From Arthrobacter echini (GTDB taxonomy: Bacteria; Actinomycetota; Actinomycetes; Actinomycetales; Micrococcaceae), in the NCBI RefSeq assembly GCF_004803505.1, contig NZ_SSWH01000001.1:186001-250000 (forward strand): DNA of 64,000 nucleotides, read 5' to 3'. Shown here piece by piece: positions 26,790 to 35,256 of this stretch (position 1 is its first letter; every line of letters starts with the position of its first letter). Made by a program: the position numbers and the translations under genes. The notes beneath the pieces are model-generated. The model was not told where the DNA came from, made no database searches, and saw only the letters and a program-made list of their open reading frames with translations.

Positions 26790-27800
26790 TCAGGGGGCCT
26801 CCGGTGGGGTCCCGTCGCCGAAGGGCTTTCCGCCCAGTGCTTCCCGCCCGTGCTCGGTGGTCCACCCGGAGAGGTCGGGTCCCTTCGGCACGATGCCGGT
26901 GGGATTGATGTCCTCGTGGACGATGTAGTAGTGCTGTTTGATCTGCTCGAAGTCGACGGTGTCGCCGAATCCCGGGGTCTGGAACAGGTCACGTGCGTAG
27001 CCCCAGAGTGCGGGCATCTCCGTCAGCTTGTTGCGGTTGCACTTGAAGTGGCCGTGGTACACGGGATCGAACCGCACCAGGGTGGTGAAGAGGCGGACGT
27101 CGGCCTCTGTGATGGTCTCCCCGACGAGGTACCGCTGCGTGGTCAGGCGCTCCTCGAGCCAGTCCAGAGCCGTGAAGAGCCTGTCGTAGGCGGCGTCGTA
27201 GGCCTCCTGGGAACCCGCGAAGCCACAGCGGTACACCCCGTTGTTGACCTCCGTGAAGACACGCTTGTTGACGGTGTCGATCTCCTCGCGAAGGTGCTCC
27301 GGGAGGAGATCGGGGGCACCGTCGCGGTGGAAGTCCTTCCACTCCGTGGAGAAGTCGAGCGTGATCTGGGGGAAATTGTTCGTGACGACAGCACCGGTGG
27401 TGGTGTCCACGATGGCGGGAACGGTGATTCCGCGTGGGTAGTCGGGGTCGCGCTTGAAGAACGCCTCCTGCAGTCGTTCGATCCCGAGCACGGGATCCCG
27501 CCCGTCCGGATCGAGATCGAAGGTCCATGAGCGCTTGTCGTGCGTGGGGCCCGGGGTGCCCAGCGAGATCGCGTCCTCGAGGCCGAGGAGCCGCCGTACG
27601 ATGATCGAGCGATTGGCCCAGGGGCATGCTCGTGCTGCGATGAGCCGGTACCGGCCGGCCTCCACCGGGTAGCCGTCGGCGCCGTCGCGCGTGATCCTCG
27701 TCTCGATGTACTGGGTGTCCCGCGTGAACTCCTTCCCGTCGGTCACATAGGATCCCTTGGTGCTGTGCGTCGATGTGTCGCTCTGCTCGGTGTTGGTCAT
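26790..27800 (-). CDS. GST-like thiol reductase (ECM4/YqjG, xi-class)
   Basis: This 336-residue protein matches the glutathionyl-hydroquinone reductase family. RARACPWANR-type active-site sequence (ARACPWANRSI) holds the nucleophilic cysteine at about residue 54. The thioredoxin-like domain continues to about 150, and the helical GST C-domain has GETITEADVRLFTTLVRFDPVYH. The family reduces S-conjugated hydroquinones. Most actinobacteria make mycothiol rather than glutathione, so the thiol cofactor here is probably mycothiol (inference). A perfect 23-bp inverted repeat lies 24 bases upstream of the start. Confidence 0.88.
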   Translation of the reverse strand: MTNTEQSDTSTHSTKGSYVTDGKEFTRDTQYIETRITRDGADGYPVEAGRYRLIAARACPWANRSIIVRRLLGLEDAISLGTPGPTHDKRSWTFDLDPDGRDPVLGIERLQEAFFKRDPDYPRGITVPAIVDTTTGAVVTNNFPQITLDFSTEWKDFHRDGAPDLLPEHLREEIDTVNKRVFTEVNNGVYRCGFAGSQEAYDAAYDRLFTALDWLEERLTTQRYLVGETITEADVRLFTTLVRFDPVYHGHFKCNRNKLTEMPALWGYARDLFQTPGFGDTVDFEQIKQHYYIVHEDINPTGIVPKGPDLSGWTTEHGREALGGKPFGDGTPPEAP

Positions 27801-27823
27801 GGTGCAAGTCTAGAATGTCCGGC

Positions 27824-27872
27824 TGATACAGGAGGAGCTCCACTGCACGGCAGTGGAGCTCCTCCTGTATCA
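27824..27872. terminator. perfect 23-bp inverted repeat between YihY and GST genes
   Basis: The arm 27824-27846 (TGATACAGGAGGAGCTCC... to ...CACTGC) is repeated as its exact complement at 27850-27872, leaving a 3-base ACG loop. It begins 20 bases past the YihY stop on the minus strand and so probably terminates that gene. It lacks a T-run and is unusually long and perfect for a terminator. Confidence 0.6.
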
Positions 27873-27891
27873 GCATTTCATCGCCGCTTCG

Positions 27892-28983
27892 TCAGGACTT
27901 GCGTGACTCGCGCTCCGAGTCCAGGCGCAGCTCGCGCCCCTCGTTGACGATCTTCAGGTACTTCTCGTGCTTCTTCTCCGCGGCGGAGAAGTCCCGCGGG
28001 GGGAGCTGGATGGTGTCCTCGGCCTCGATTCCTGCCTGCAGTTGCCGGCCGCGCTCCATCTCGGCGTCGAACTCCACGCCGAAGAGGAGTGAGAGATTGG
28101 CGAGCCAGAGCCACAGGAGCAGGACGATCACGCCGGCAACCGCACCGTAGGTGGCGTTGTAGTTACCGAAGTTGGCGACATAGATGGAGAATCCGGCCGT
28201 GGTGATCGCCAGGACGATCAGCGCGATGAATCCGCCCAGGCTCATCCAGCGGAACTTCGGCTGCTGGATGTTCGGCGTGCCGTAGAAGAGGACGGCGATC
28301 ATGGCGACCGCGAAGGCGACCATGACCGGCCACTTCGCGATGTTCCACACGGTCACGGCGGTACTGCCGAGCCCGATCGCATCGCCGACGGCCTGGGCGA
28401 CCGGACCGGAGAGCACGAGGAGCAGGCCCATGATGACGACCAGGACGAGGACGATCAGGGTGATGAGCAGCATCTGCGGACGCAGCTTGAAGAAGCTGCG
28501 GCCCTCCTCCACCTCGTACACCCGATTCGTGGCCCGGGAGAACGCGGTGACATACCCCGATGCACTCCAGAGGGCGCCCACGAGACCGATCACGAAGGTG
28601 AGCCCGGCCGCCTGGTTGGAGGCCAGGCTGAGAATGGTCGGCCTGATCGTCTCGAGTGCTTCTTCCGGTGCGAACTCCCCGAGGATCTCGAGCACCTGAT
28701 TCGTGGTGGCCTGCGCCTGTCCGAAGAGCCCGAGAACGGAGAGCAGGGCCAGGATGCCGGGGAAGATCGAGAGGACGGCGTAGTAGGTGAGCCCGGCCGC
28801 GAGGTCGGTGCACTGGTCCTTGCTGAACTCGCTGACAGTGCGCTTGAACACGTATCCCCAGGCCGGCTTCCTGACCTCGTTCAGGCTGTCCGGCTTCCGC
28901 GAATCCTCCGGATGCACAGCGGTCTGCGCCCTCTTGGCCGCCTCGCTCTTCGGTGCGGTACGCACCCTGCTGCTACTACTCAT
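27892..28983 (-). CDS. YihY/BrkB-family inner membrane protein
   Basis: This is a 363-residue protein with six transmembrane helices. The ATG at 28981-28983 follows a GGGAGA site; in-frame extensions further upstream lack one. KDQCTDLAAGLTYYAVLSIFPG (split around residue 55-75) is the conserved N-terminal motif, and GSASGYVTAFSRATNRVYEV-type sequence follows. The C-terminus is hydrophilic and charged. It was once annotated as RNase BN, which is wrong; the family is now regarded as membrane proteins of unclear function. It is divergent from the epimerase gene. Confidence 0.88.
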   Translation of the reverse strand: MSSSSRVRTAPKSEAAKRAQTAVHPEDSRKPDSLNEVRKPAWGYVFKRTVSEFSKDQCTDLAAGLTYYAVLSIFPGILALLSVLGLFGQAQATTNQVLEILGEFAPEEALETIRPTILSLASNQAAGLTFVIGLVGALWSASGYVTAFSRATNRVYEVEEGRSFFKLRPQMLLITLIVLVLVVIMGLLLVLSGPVAQAVGDAIGLGSTAVTVWNIAKWPVMVAFAVAMIAVLFYGTPNIQQPKFRWMSLGGFIALIVLAITTAGFSIYVANFGNYNATYGAVAGVIVLLLWLWLANLSLLFGVEFDAEMERGRQLQAGIEAEDTIQLPPRDFSAAEKKHEKYLKIVNEGRELRLDSERESRKS

Positions 28984-29149
28984 GGATATCTCCCTGTCAA
29001 GCCATGGACCCGGCCCCCGGTGTCCATTGCGGCTGTGCGTCACCGTCAACTGCACCATAAGCTTACTGAGCGGTCCAGTCGCGCTCCGACGCGCCCGGGT
29101 CGCCGCAGTCGTGGAACCCGGCTGCAATCACCAGACCCAGGAGTCAGTC

Positions 29150-30214
29150 ATGCGCATCATGGTCACCGGTGCCACCGGAAATGTCGGCACCGCCGTCCTC
29201 AGCCGTCTCCACCAGGCCGTGCGCGACCAGGAGCAGGTCTCCGGGTCCGAGGACGGCACCCTCTCCATCGCGGGAATCGCCCGGACCGTTCCCGACACGT
29301 CACTGGAGCCGTACGACGGCGTCGACTGGCACGCCATCGACATCGGCTCCGAGGACAGCGTGGACGCCCTGACCGCTGCGCTCACCGGGGTCGACGCCGT
29401 CGTTCACCTCGCGTGGGCCATCCAGCCGAACCGCGACGAGGGATTCATGCACCGGACGAACGTCACGGGAACCGCGAACGTGCTGCGGGCAGCAGCGGCG
29501 GCGGGAGTGCAGCACGTCGTCTGCGCGTCGTCGGTCGGCGCGTACTCCCCTTCCGCCAAGCACACCCGCAGGGACGAGTCCTGGCCGGCCGGTGGTATCG
29601 ACTCCTCCCACTACAGCCGGCACAAGGCCGAGCAGGAGGCTCTGCTCGATGCCTTCGAACAGGACCATCCGCACATCCCGGTGGCACGGCTCCGGCCGGG
29701 CCTGATCTTCCAGGAGCAGGCCGGCAGCGAGATTGGCCGCTACTTCCTGGGTCCGCTCGTCCCGAAGATCGTGCTGGGTGCAGTACCGCTGCCCCTCGTG
29801 CCGATCCCGGACGCCTTCGTCTTCCAGGCAGTCCACGCGGAGGATGTCGCCGACGCGTACTGGAGGGTCGTGGCGCAGCGCGCCTCGGGCGCCTTCAACA
29901 TCGCGGCCGAGCCCGAGCTGACACCTGCGCGCGTTGCCGATCTGCTCGGCGCGCGTCGTGTCATCTCCATGCCGGTCCGCGTCCTGCGCTGGATCGTCGG
30001 GGGAAGCTGGGGACTCGGGCTGCAGCGCACCGACCCGGGCTGGATCGACATGGCGGCGCAGTGCCCGGTCATGGATACCTCCCGTGCACGGGCCGACCTG
30101 GGCTGGGAGGCTCGCCGGACATCGCGCGATGCCATGACCGCTGTGATCGCCGGTCTGCGCTCGGGAGAAGGTCACACCGGCTCGCCGAAGCTCTACCCGC
30201 GAGGCAGGGGGTAG
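29150..30214 (+). CDS. NAD-dependent epimerase/dehydratase (extended SDR)
   Basis: This is a 354-residue Rossmann protein. The nucleotide loop is GATGNVG (about residues 7-13). The catalytic tyrosine and lysine are in HYSRHKAEQE, with the serine in ASSVGAYSPS. The ATG at 29150 follows AGGAG by 6 bases. The family interconverts or dehydrates nucleotide sugars, but this subgroup, found alone in actinobacteria, is not assigned to a substrate. It stands alone, with the histidine kinase gene converging 33 bases downstream. Confidence 0.85.
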   Translation: MRIMVTGATGNVGTAVLSRLHQAVRDQEQVSGSEDGTLSIAGIARTVPDTSLEPYDGVDWHAIDIGSEDSVDALTAALTGVDAVVHLAWAIQPNRDEGFMHRTNVTGTANVLRAAAAAGVQHVVCASSVGAYSPSAKHTRRDESWPAGGIDSSHYSRHKAEQEALLDAFEQDHPHIPVARLRPGLIFQEQAGSEIGRYFLGPLVPKIVLGAVPLPLVPIPDAFVFQAVHAEDVADAYWRVVAQRASGAFNIAAEPELTPARVADLLGARRVISMPVRVLRWIVGGSWGLGLQRTDPGWIDMAAQCPVMDTSRARADLGWEARRTSRDAMTAVIAGLRSGEGHTGSPKLYPRGRG

Positions 30215-30246
30215 GCCTCCTCGCGCGACAGATCGTCAGCAGGGGG

Positions 30247-32331
30247 TCACGTCTGCGCAGAGGCCATCGAGGAAGCCGCTACGCCTTCGCGCCGGGCACT
30301 TCCGGGCATCTGATCCTGGCACGCCGGCAGGCTGACCGTGAACTCCGCCCCGCCGCCGGGAACGTTCCGCACGGCGATCCACCCGCCATGGCTCTCCGCG
30401 ATGCGTCGGCAGATGGCCAGCCCGAGGCCCGTACCCGACGCCCGTGTCAGGCCGTTCTCGGAGCGGTGGAACTCGTCGAAGACCCGATCGAGGTCCGCCT
30501 CGGGAATGCCGATACCGTTGTCCCGGACGGACACGAGTGTCCTGCCGGTGTCCGCGTCGACCGACGTCGCGATGGTCACCTCCGCCGTCCCGTCGGTGCG
30601 TCCGTACTTCAGGGCATTGCCCACGAGATTCTCCATGAGCTGCAGGAACATCCGTTCATCGGCGTGGACCGGATGGTGGGTCAGGACGGTGAATCGGACC
30701 GGAGGCACGGTGGCTCCGCGCAGTGCACTCCTCAGTTCGATGATGCCCTGGACGGCGTCGGTCACGTCGAGGTCGGCCGGGGAGAGCCGCTCCTCCTTGG
30801 CCAGGCTGTACACGAGGAGGTTGCGGATCAGGGTCCTCATGCGCAGGCTGGCCTGCTGAAGCCGTCCGACACTCGATTGCCGTTCAGCGGGCGAAAGATC
30901 CGGGTCCTCGAGCATCTCGAGCCACCCGTCGAACACGGTGAGCGGCGTCATGAGGTCGTGGGCCACTACAGAGGCGAAGCGGCCCAGATCGCGCTGGTAT
31001 ACGCGCTCGTCGGTCATGTTGCGGGTGACGACGACGGCGCCGCGTTCGCCGGGTAGCGGCATGGCATCCACGGACAGATGGAGCACCTGCCCGTCCGGAT
31101 GGATGAGGTCGAGGTCCATGCGTTCGGTGGCGATCCCCTGCAGCGCGAGATTCAGCGGATTCTCCGCATCGGCGAGCGGCTCACCGTCCGCAGTGGTGAT
31201 CTCGTAATCGCGCTGCCAGGGTTCACCGGGCTGGGCAGCCCCGGATCCGAGCCAACGGGCACTCGTCTCGTTCTGGAAGATCAGGCGCCGATCGGGACCG
31301 GCGACCAGAACGCCGTCGTTCATCCGGCTGATCACGAGATCCCGGAGGTCGGCCGAGGCCTCCGCCTCGGCGTTGGCGCGGTACAGGCCCGCGATCAGGT
31401 GCCGGCGCTCGTCCATGCTCAGGGCCAGGACCGCGGAGAGCGAGAAGGCGATGAACATGAAGGACTGCGCTGCGTAGGTGGCAACGCCCTCGCCGAGCTC
31501 CTGGAACGGTCCTCGACCCACCACGGTGAAGAGGATGAGAAAACCGCCACAGGCGAGTCCGTGCACCATTGCCCACCCGGACCGCAGGCGAAGGCCCGCC
31601 CACATGTGGACCGGAATGACGATAAAAGCGACCGGCAGCCCGGAGGTCGCCCCGAAGGTCACCGTGTACAGGAGCAGGGAGACTCCCGCCAGAGCTGCAG
31701 CCTCGTTGGGTCCGGCACTGTTGGGATACGCGCGCTCCCTCCCGGCCGCCCGGTTCCTGATGCCTCCGGCGAGGATGATGCCGAGCGAACCGACAGCGGT
31801 GAGGGACACCGCGTGGCGGACGAGCCAGGGCACGAAGACGGAGAAGGGGGAGTCGGAGCCATCCAGCGCGCTGCCACCGACGATGACGAGGGCGCCGACG
31901 GAACAGGCGATCAGTGCCACCGCTCCGAGTCGGAGATAGTCCCCCACCGTTCGGATGCCGGGCCGGGGAACCAGTCGCCGGACGAGGTATGACGCAATGA
32001 CTGTCTGGACCGTGCTTCCGAGAACCACACCGGTAGCCAGTGCGGGGCTGAGGCCGGTGACCAGGGTGACCGTTGCCAGCACGGGGATCGCTGCGATGAG
32101 CACGACGGCGACGTCGCGCCGGGATCTCAGGCTCCAGAGTCCCCAGAGGAAGTGGATGGCTGCTGCGGGCCAGACGAGGGCGAGCTCCGAGGACTCGAAG
32201 GTGATGGTGCGCCCGAGAAGCGCTGCCGCCGCGAGGAGGATGGCGAACAGAAGATGAACAGCCGGGGACGACAGCATCGTCAGTCCGCGCGCGACTGCCT
32301 GAACCCACCCCATGTCCATGCCACTACCCAT
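30247..32331 (-). CDS. MASE1-PAS hybrid-type sensor histidine kinase (no receiver)
   Basis: This is a 694-residue membrane kinase. About nine helices in residues 20-300 form a MASE1-like sensor (LVWPAAAIHFLWG). A PAS domain spans about 325-440 (RMNDGVLVAGPDRRLIFQNE). The HisKA box VVAHDLMTPLTVFDGW has the phosphorylated histidine near residue 458. The ATPase domain has the N box LVGNALKYGR, G1 SVRDNGIGIPEADL and G2 GTGLGLAICRRI. No response regulator gene is adjacent, so it is an orphan kinase. The signal sensed is not evident. Confidence 0.9.
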   Translation of the reverse strand: MGSGMDMGWVQAVARGLTMLSSPAVHLLFAILLAAAALLGRTITFESSELALVWPAAAIHFLWGLWSLRSRRDVAVVLIAAIPVLATVTLVTGLSPALATGVVLGSTVQTVIASYLVRRLVPRPGIRTVGDYLRLGAVALIACSVGALVIVGGSALDGSDSPFSVFVPWLVRHAVSLTAVGSLGIILAGGIRNRAAGRERAYPNSAGPNEAAALAGVSLLLYTVTFGATSGLPVAFIVIPVHMWAGLRLRSGWAMVHGLACGGFLILFTVVGRGPFQELGEGVATYAAQSFMFIAFSLSAVLALSMDERRHLIAGLYRANAEAEASADLRDLVISRMNDGVLVAGPDRRLIFQNETSARWLGSGAAQPGEPWQRDYEITTADGEPLADAENPLNLALQGIATERMDLDLIHPDGQVLHLSVDAMPLPGERGAVVVTRNMTDERVYQRDLGRFASVVAHDLMTPLTVFDGWLEMLEDPDLSPAERQSSVGRLQQASLRMRTLIRNLLVYSLAKEERLSPADLDVTDAVQGIIELRSALRGATVPPVRFTVLTHHPVHADERMFLQLMENLVGNALKYGRTDGTAEVTIATSVDADTGRTLVSVRDNGIGIPEADLDRVFDEFHRSENGLTRASGTGLGLAICRRIAESHGGWIAVRNVPGGGAEFTVSLPACQDQMPGSARREGVAASSMASAQT

Positions 32332-32494
32332 TCAGAAGAATCAGCTGCGCACCGCTGCTGGACCCTGCGTGCGCACAGCAACCTGAGACCTGGCAGCTGT
32401 GCCACACATCATACGTGCTGACTTTGCCCGCCTGTGCTCACCAGCACCCCTTCGGCTGGTCGAGCGACCCGGCGTACCCTCTGCTGCGCCGCAT

Positions 32495-33106
32495 TCAGCC
32501 CGGGATGCGGGCCAGCGTCCTGTACTGCGGGTTCTGCTCCAGGAAGGTCTGCGCTTCAGGGCAGGCTGCAACCACGCTGAGTCGACGCCTGTGGGCGTTG
32601 AGCAGCGCATGGCGTACCAGGAGACGATCGAATCCTTTGTCCTCGAAGCCTGGCTTCTCCACGAGGGAGCGCAGGGTGAGCTGACCTCCGACAATGAGGT
32701 ATCTGAGGTACGTGGTCAGATACCCATCGAGGTACAACTCGAATCGCGACGTGAAGGCAGAGTCCTTGAAGACCGTACGGTCACGGCCATCATCGACCTC
32801 CGGCTCGCGACGGACCCTGGCTTCGATCTCCTCGACGGCTGCCAGGTACCGCTCATGGGCCTTGATCGGCGGATCATCGGTATCGAGCAGACGGAACATC
32901 CTGGTTGCCATGATCCTCAGGTCCGCCAGCGACATCGCGGTGAGATCCTCGGCTCGAACAGCACATGCGAGCCACTGCGCTTCGCGCTCCCGCCTCGTGG
33001 GAGGCACGGTCGCAGGACTGGTGTTCTCGAGGTGGGCGGGGGTCAGTTCTTGATCAGCCTGAACGTCCGCTGTGGCGGTGTCGAGGACGATCACGGGTTC
33101 TGTCAT
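32495..33106 (-). CDS. protein with a GNAT-like (Acetyltransf_CG/YidJ-type) C-terminal domain
   Basis: This is a 203-residue protein. Residues about 115-200 resemble the small COG2388/PF14542 acetyltransferase-like domain, which runs from an aYLdYl strand to LVRHALLNAHRRRLSVVAAC and ends with the typical EQNPQYRTL (compare C-P-x-x-x-x-x-x-x-x-H-P-E-Y in the family). The acetyl-CoA loop is eroded: where the family has hTeV...G.G, this has LRSLVEKPGFEDKGFD. The first 110 residues are unrelated, Pro/Thr-rich then helical. It may be a degenerate, possibly non-catalytic member. It is divergent from the 33299 gene. Confidence 0.55.
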   Translation of the reverse strand: MTEPVIVLDTATADVQADQELTPAHLENTSPATVPPTRREREAQWLACAVRAEDLTAMSLADLRIMATRMFRLLDTDDPPIKAHERYLAAVEEIEARVRREPEVDDGRDRTVFKDSAFTSRFELYLDGYLTTYLRYLIVGGQLTLRSLVEKPGFEDKGFDRLLVRHALLNAHRRRLSVVAACPEAQTFLEQNPQYRTLARIPG

Positions 33107-33298
33107 GAGTATCCAATGCTGGTCCGGCGCCAGAGCCTGCTGCTAGACCATGGCGTGAGTGACAGTAATCTCTGCCACCCCCAAAAATTTGCAGCGCGGA
33201 CGAGATCCGGCACGGCACCCTCCTACGCTGATAAGCTTGCTCACACCCGGAACGAAGTGGTAGAGGGTTCTTCACGGACGACAGGGGAGATGATGACG

Positions 33299-33586
33299 AT
33301 GGCCGACAAGAAGTTCACCGTGACCGAGGAGTCCACGAGCAGGCATCCGCAGGACTGGGGGCGCGCCATGGCTGTTGCCATCTGCCGCCTCACCGACCTG
33401 GCCCGGGAAGCAGGAGACCCGGTCCACGATGAGGCATTGCTGGGTGAGGACCTCCATCTCAATGTCGGCGAGACGGCTGACGGCGTGAACATCACGATGT
33501 CCTGGACCCCGCGTGAGCAGGAGGAACTGACCCTGGCCACCGGGGGCGAAGAGATCACGGGCGACGGCGGTCGCAGCGCAGGTTGA
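33299..33586 (+). CDS. small protein of unknown function
   Basis: This is a 95-residue protein starting MADKKFTVTEEST. Three in-frame ATGs occur at 33290, 33293 and 33299; the last has the best spacing (9 bases) from GGGGAG at 33284-33289. The sequence is acidic and contains one predicted helix (GRAMAVAICRLTDLAREAG) and a strand region (LHLNVGETADGVNITMSW). No family was recognised. It is divergent from the GNAT-like gene. Confidence 0.5.
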   Translation: MADKKFTVTEESTSRHPQDWGRAMAVAICRLTDLAREAGDPVHDEALLGEDLHLNVGETADGVNITMSWTPREQEELTLATGGEEITGDGGRSAG

Positions 33587-33755
33587 GCGCGATTCGGCCC
33601 AGCCGGCGGGAACACCGCGGGGCTCGGCCAGTAGCGCAGTACGAACCAGTAGCGCTGAATGAAGAGGGTCGGCCTCACCGAAAATCGCTAAGCAGACTGA
33701 TGTTCTCCGGAGTACGCTGGGGTGGAATCACCCGACGCACCACGTGGAGGACATC

Positions 33756-34028
33756 ATGACTGAACGGCACCCTGATCCGTCGGACTCGGACGCAGGTCAC
33801 CCCGATCCCGAGGAGAACAACATCACCGGGCTGGAGCCGGGCGGAGGTGTCCCTCCGGGCGAAACACCTCCGGCAGAAGCGAGTACCACCTGGGACCAGG
33901 GTCACACGGAGGACAAGACCCAGTCGAAAGGCATCACGGCGGTATGGATCGGGGTCGTGGCCGTGATCGTCCTGCTGGTCCTGATCTTCATCGTGGGAAA
34001 TATCGTCGGTCTGATCAACCTCACGTAG
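33756..34028 (+). CDS. small tail-anchored membrane protein (DUF6480-like)
   Basis: This is a 90-residue protein. The ATG at 33756 follows GGAGG by 5 bases, which favours it over the in-frame ATG at 33744. The acidic, Pro-rich first 55 residues contain ITGLEPGGGVPPGETPPAEA, a phrase shared by the actinobacterial DUF6480 proteins. The C-terminus is a single transmembrane helix (about 64-86). The family has no known function. A hairpin follows the gene. Confidence 0.7.
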   Translation: MTERHPDPSDSDAGHPDPEENNITGLEPGGGVPPGETPPAEASTTWDQGHTEDKTQSKGITAVWIGVVAVIVLLVLIFIVGNIVGLINLT

Positions 34029-34047
34029 CTCGGCTTCGCTACGACTT

Positions 34048-34101
34048 GGCTACGACGGAGCCCCTGTTTCGCACCAGCGATACAGGGGCTCCGTCGTAGC
34101 C
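34048..34101. terminator. bidirectional terminator between converging small genes
   Basis: A 20-pair perfect stem is formed by 34048-34067 (starting GGCTACGACGGAGCCCCTG) and 34082-34101, with a 14-base loop. The DUF6480-like gene ends at 34028 and the PRC-barrel gene ends at 34124 on the other strand, so it can serve both. Confidence 0.8.
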
Positions 34102-34123
34102 GTGAGTGGGAGAAGTACCCCGC

Positions 34124-34444
34124 CTACTCGGCGCCGTCCCGCAGCCTGTAGTGGTCGATCAGCGCCGATTCCTCCTCCGGTGAGAGTTCCGCTGCGCTCG
34201 CTGTCTTCGGCGAATCGGCGATCTCGCTCTTGGTCCAGCCGAGGTGGAGTTCGTCGCGCTCGAAGCGGGAGTTCGCCAGCGGTGCATAGTGCTTGCGCGA
34301 GTTCAACAACCCGAGCGAGACCGTGATCCACGCCGGTACACCCGTCTCCCGCTCGAGGTGCACGTCATTGACGTCGCCGAGTTTCTTGCCGTCGCTGTCC
34401 CATACCGTTGCCGATTGGAGCTTCGTGATTTCGCCCTGAGCCAT
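34124..34444 (-). CDS. PRC-barrel domain protein
   Basis: This is a 106-residue protein. Residues about 5-75 fit a PRC-barrel: a strand with SATVWDSDGKKLGDVNDVHLE, then VPAWITVSLGLL and YAPLANSRFERDEL. The C-terminal 30 residues are helical and charged. PRC-barrel proteins of this size in actinobacteria are often induced by stress, but no role is established. It converges on the DUF6480-like gene with a shared terminator. Confidence 0.7.
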   Translation of the reverse strand: MAQGEITKLQSATVWDSDGKKLGDVNDVHLERETGVPAWITVSLGLLNSRKHYAPLANSRFERDELHLGWTKSEIADSPKTASAAELSPEEESALIDHYRLRDGAE

Positions 34445-34626
34445 CGCAGGTCCCTTCGTGGATGGGGGAAGTTGGTCCGCTGTCCATTTCAGCCCAGATA
34501 CCGGTAGAGGGCAATCGGAGCCCGGAGTCAGTCCTCGTCAGCGGCGTCCGCAAGCATCGGGACGAAGGCGTCCTCGATGGTGAGCTGACCTGAATGCCAT
34601 TACGGACTGTCTGTCCTACGTGATGG

Positions 34627-35049
34627 TCACCCCTCGCGGGCCTTTTTGGTCTCACGGTCGTTGGCCTTCTGCAGCGCATCGACCAGCTCACCCTTCGACA
34701 TCGTCGATCGACCGCTGACCCCGAGTTTCTTCGCGAGGTCGTAGAGGTGCTTCTTGGAGGCGTTGGCGTCCACTCCCCCGGCTGTGGGAAGAGCGTCCGC
34801 CTTTCCCCCGGCGGCCTGGTCGTCGGAGGGACCCTTCGACTCCTTCTGTTCCCAGTGATCACCGACCTTCTCGAACCCGTGCTTCAGGGATGCGAAGGCC
34901 GTGCGGTGCGCACGCTCTCCGTCGCCGTACTGCTCCTCCGCGGAGTCCAGCGTCGCGGCGAAGGTGTCCTGCGCCTTGACCTCGGAGCGCTGCAGCGTGC
35001 TCGGCAGCGTCTCCGACCTGACCTTGCCGTCCTTCGTGAACCGCGCCAT
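34627..35049 (-). CDS. ChaB-domain protein with a C-terminal SAP/Rho-N-like helix pair
   Basis: This is a 140-residue protein. Residues about 12-70 match the ChaB fold (LPSTLQRSEVKAQDTFAATL, then AFASLKHGFEKVGDHW), and residues about 97-132 resemble a Rho-N/SAP-like motif (KKHLYDLAKKLGVSGRSTMS). The ATG at 35047-35049 is the start; the frame stays open far upstream but that extension is antisense to the MFS and ABC-F genes. ChaB was first linked to cation transport regulation; its real function is unclear. It is divergent from the DHA2 exporter. Confidence 0.75.
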   Translation of the reverse strand: MARFTKDGKVRSETLPSTLQRSEVKAQDTFAATLDSAEEQYGDGERAHRTAFASLKHGFEKVGDHWEQKESKGPSDDQAAGGKADALPTAGGVDANASKKHLYDLAKKLGVSGRSTMSKGELVDALQKANDRETKKAREG

Positions 35050-35256
35050 CTCTCCCACCTTCCACTGTTCCGTCGCGTCACGCTCCCTGGTGCCGGACGC
35101 TCGACGGCTGCGCAGCACACCGCGCACTCTCGGTAGACTATGGGACGGCAAGCGCGCCACGCGAGAGCCATCGGACTGCACATCGCTGCACCGGGGCGCA
35201 CCGGGCTGAGAGCCCGCTTCAGCCCTGTCCTGCCTCATCACCCGTGAAAGGCTCCC

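Noticed and set aside
27892-28983. Ribonuclease BN annotation for the YihY-like protein
   Set aside because: It has six transmembrane helices and no nuclease motif; the old RNase BN name for this family is an error.
35185-35256. Possible TPP riboswitch (GGGGCGC...GGCTGAGAG) before the DHA2 exporter
   Set aside because: The 3' half with the GAACCTGAT-type core is missing and the gene is not related to thiamine.
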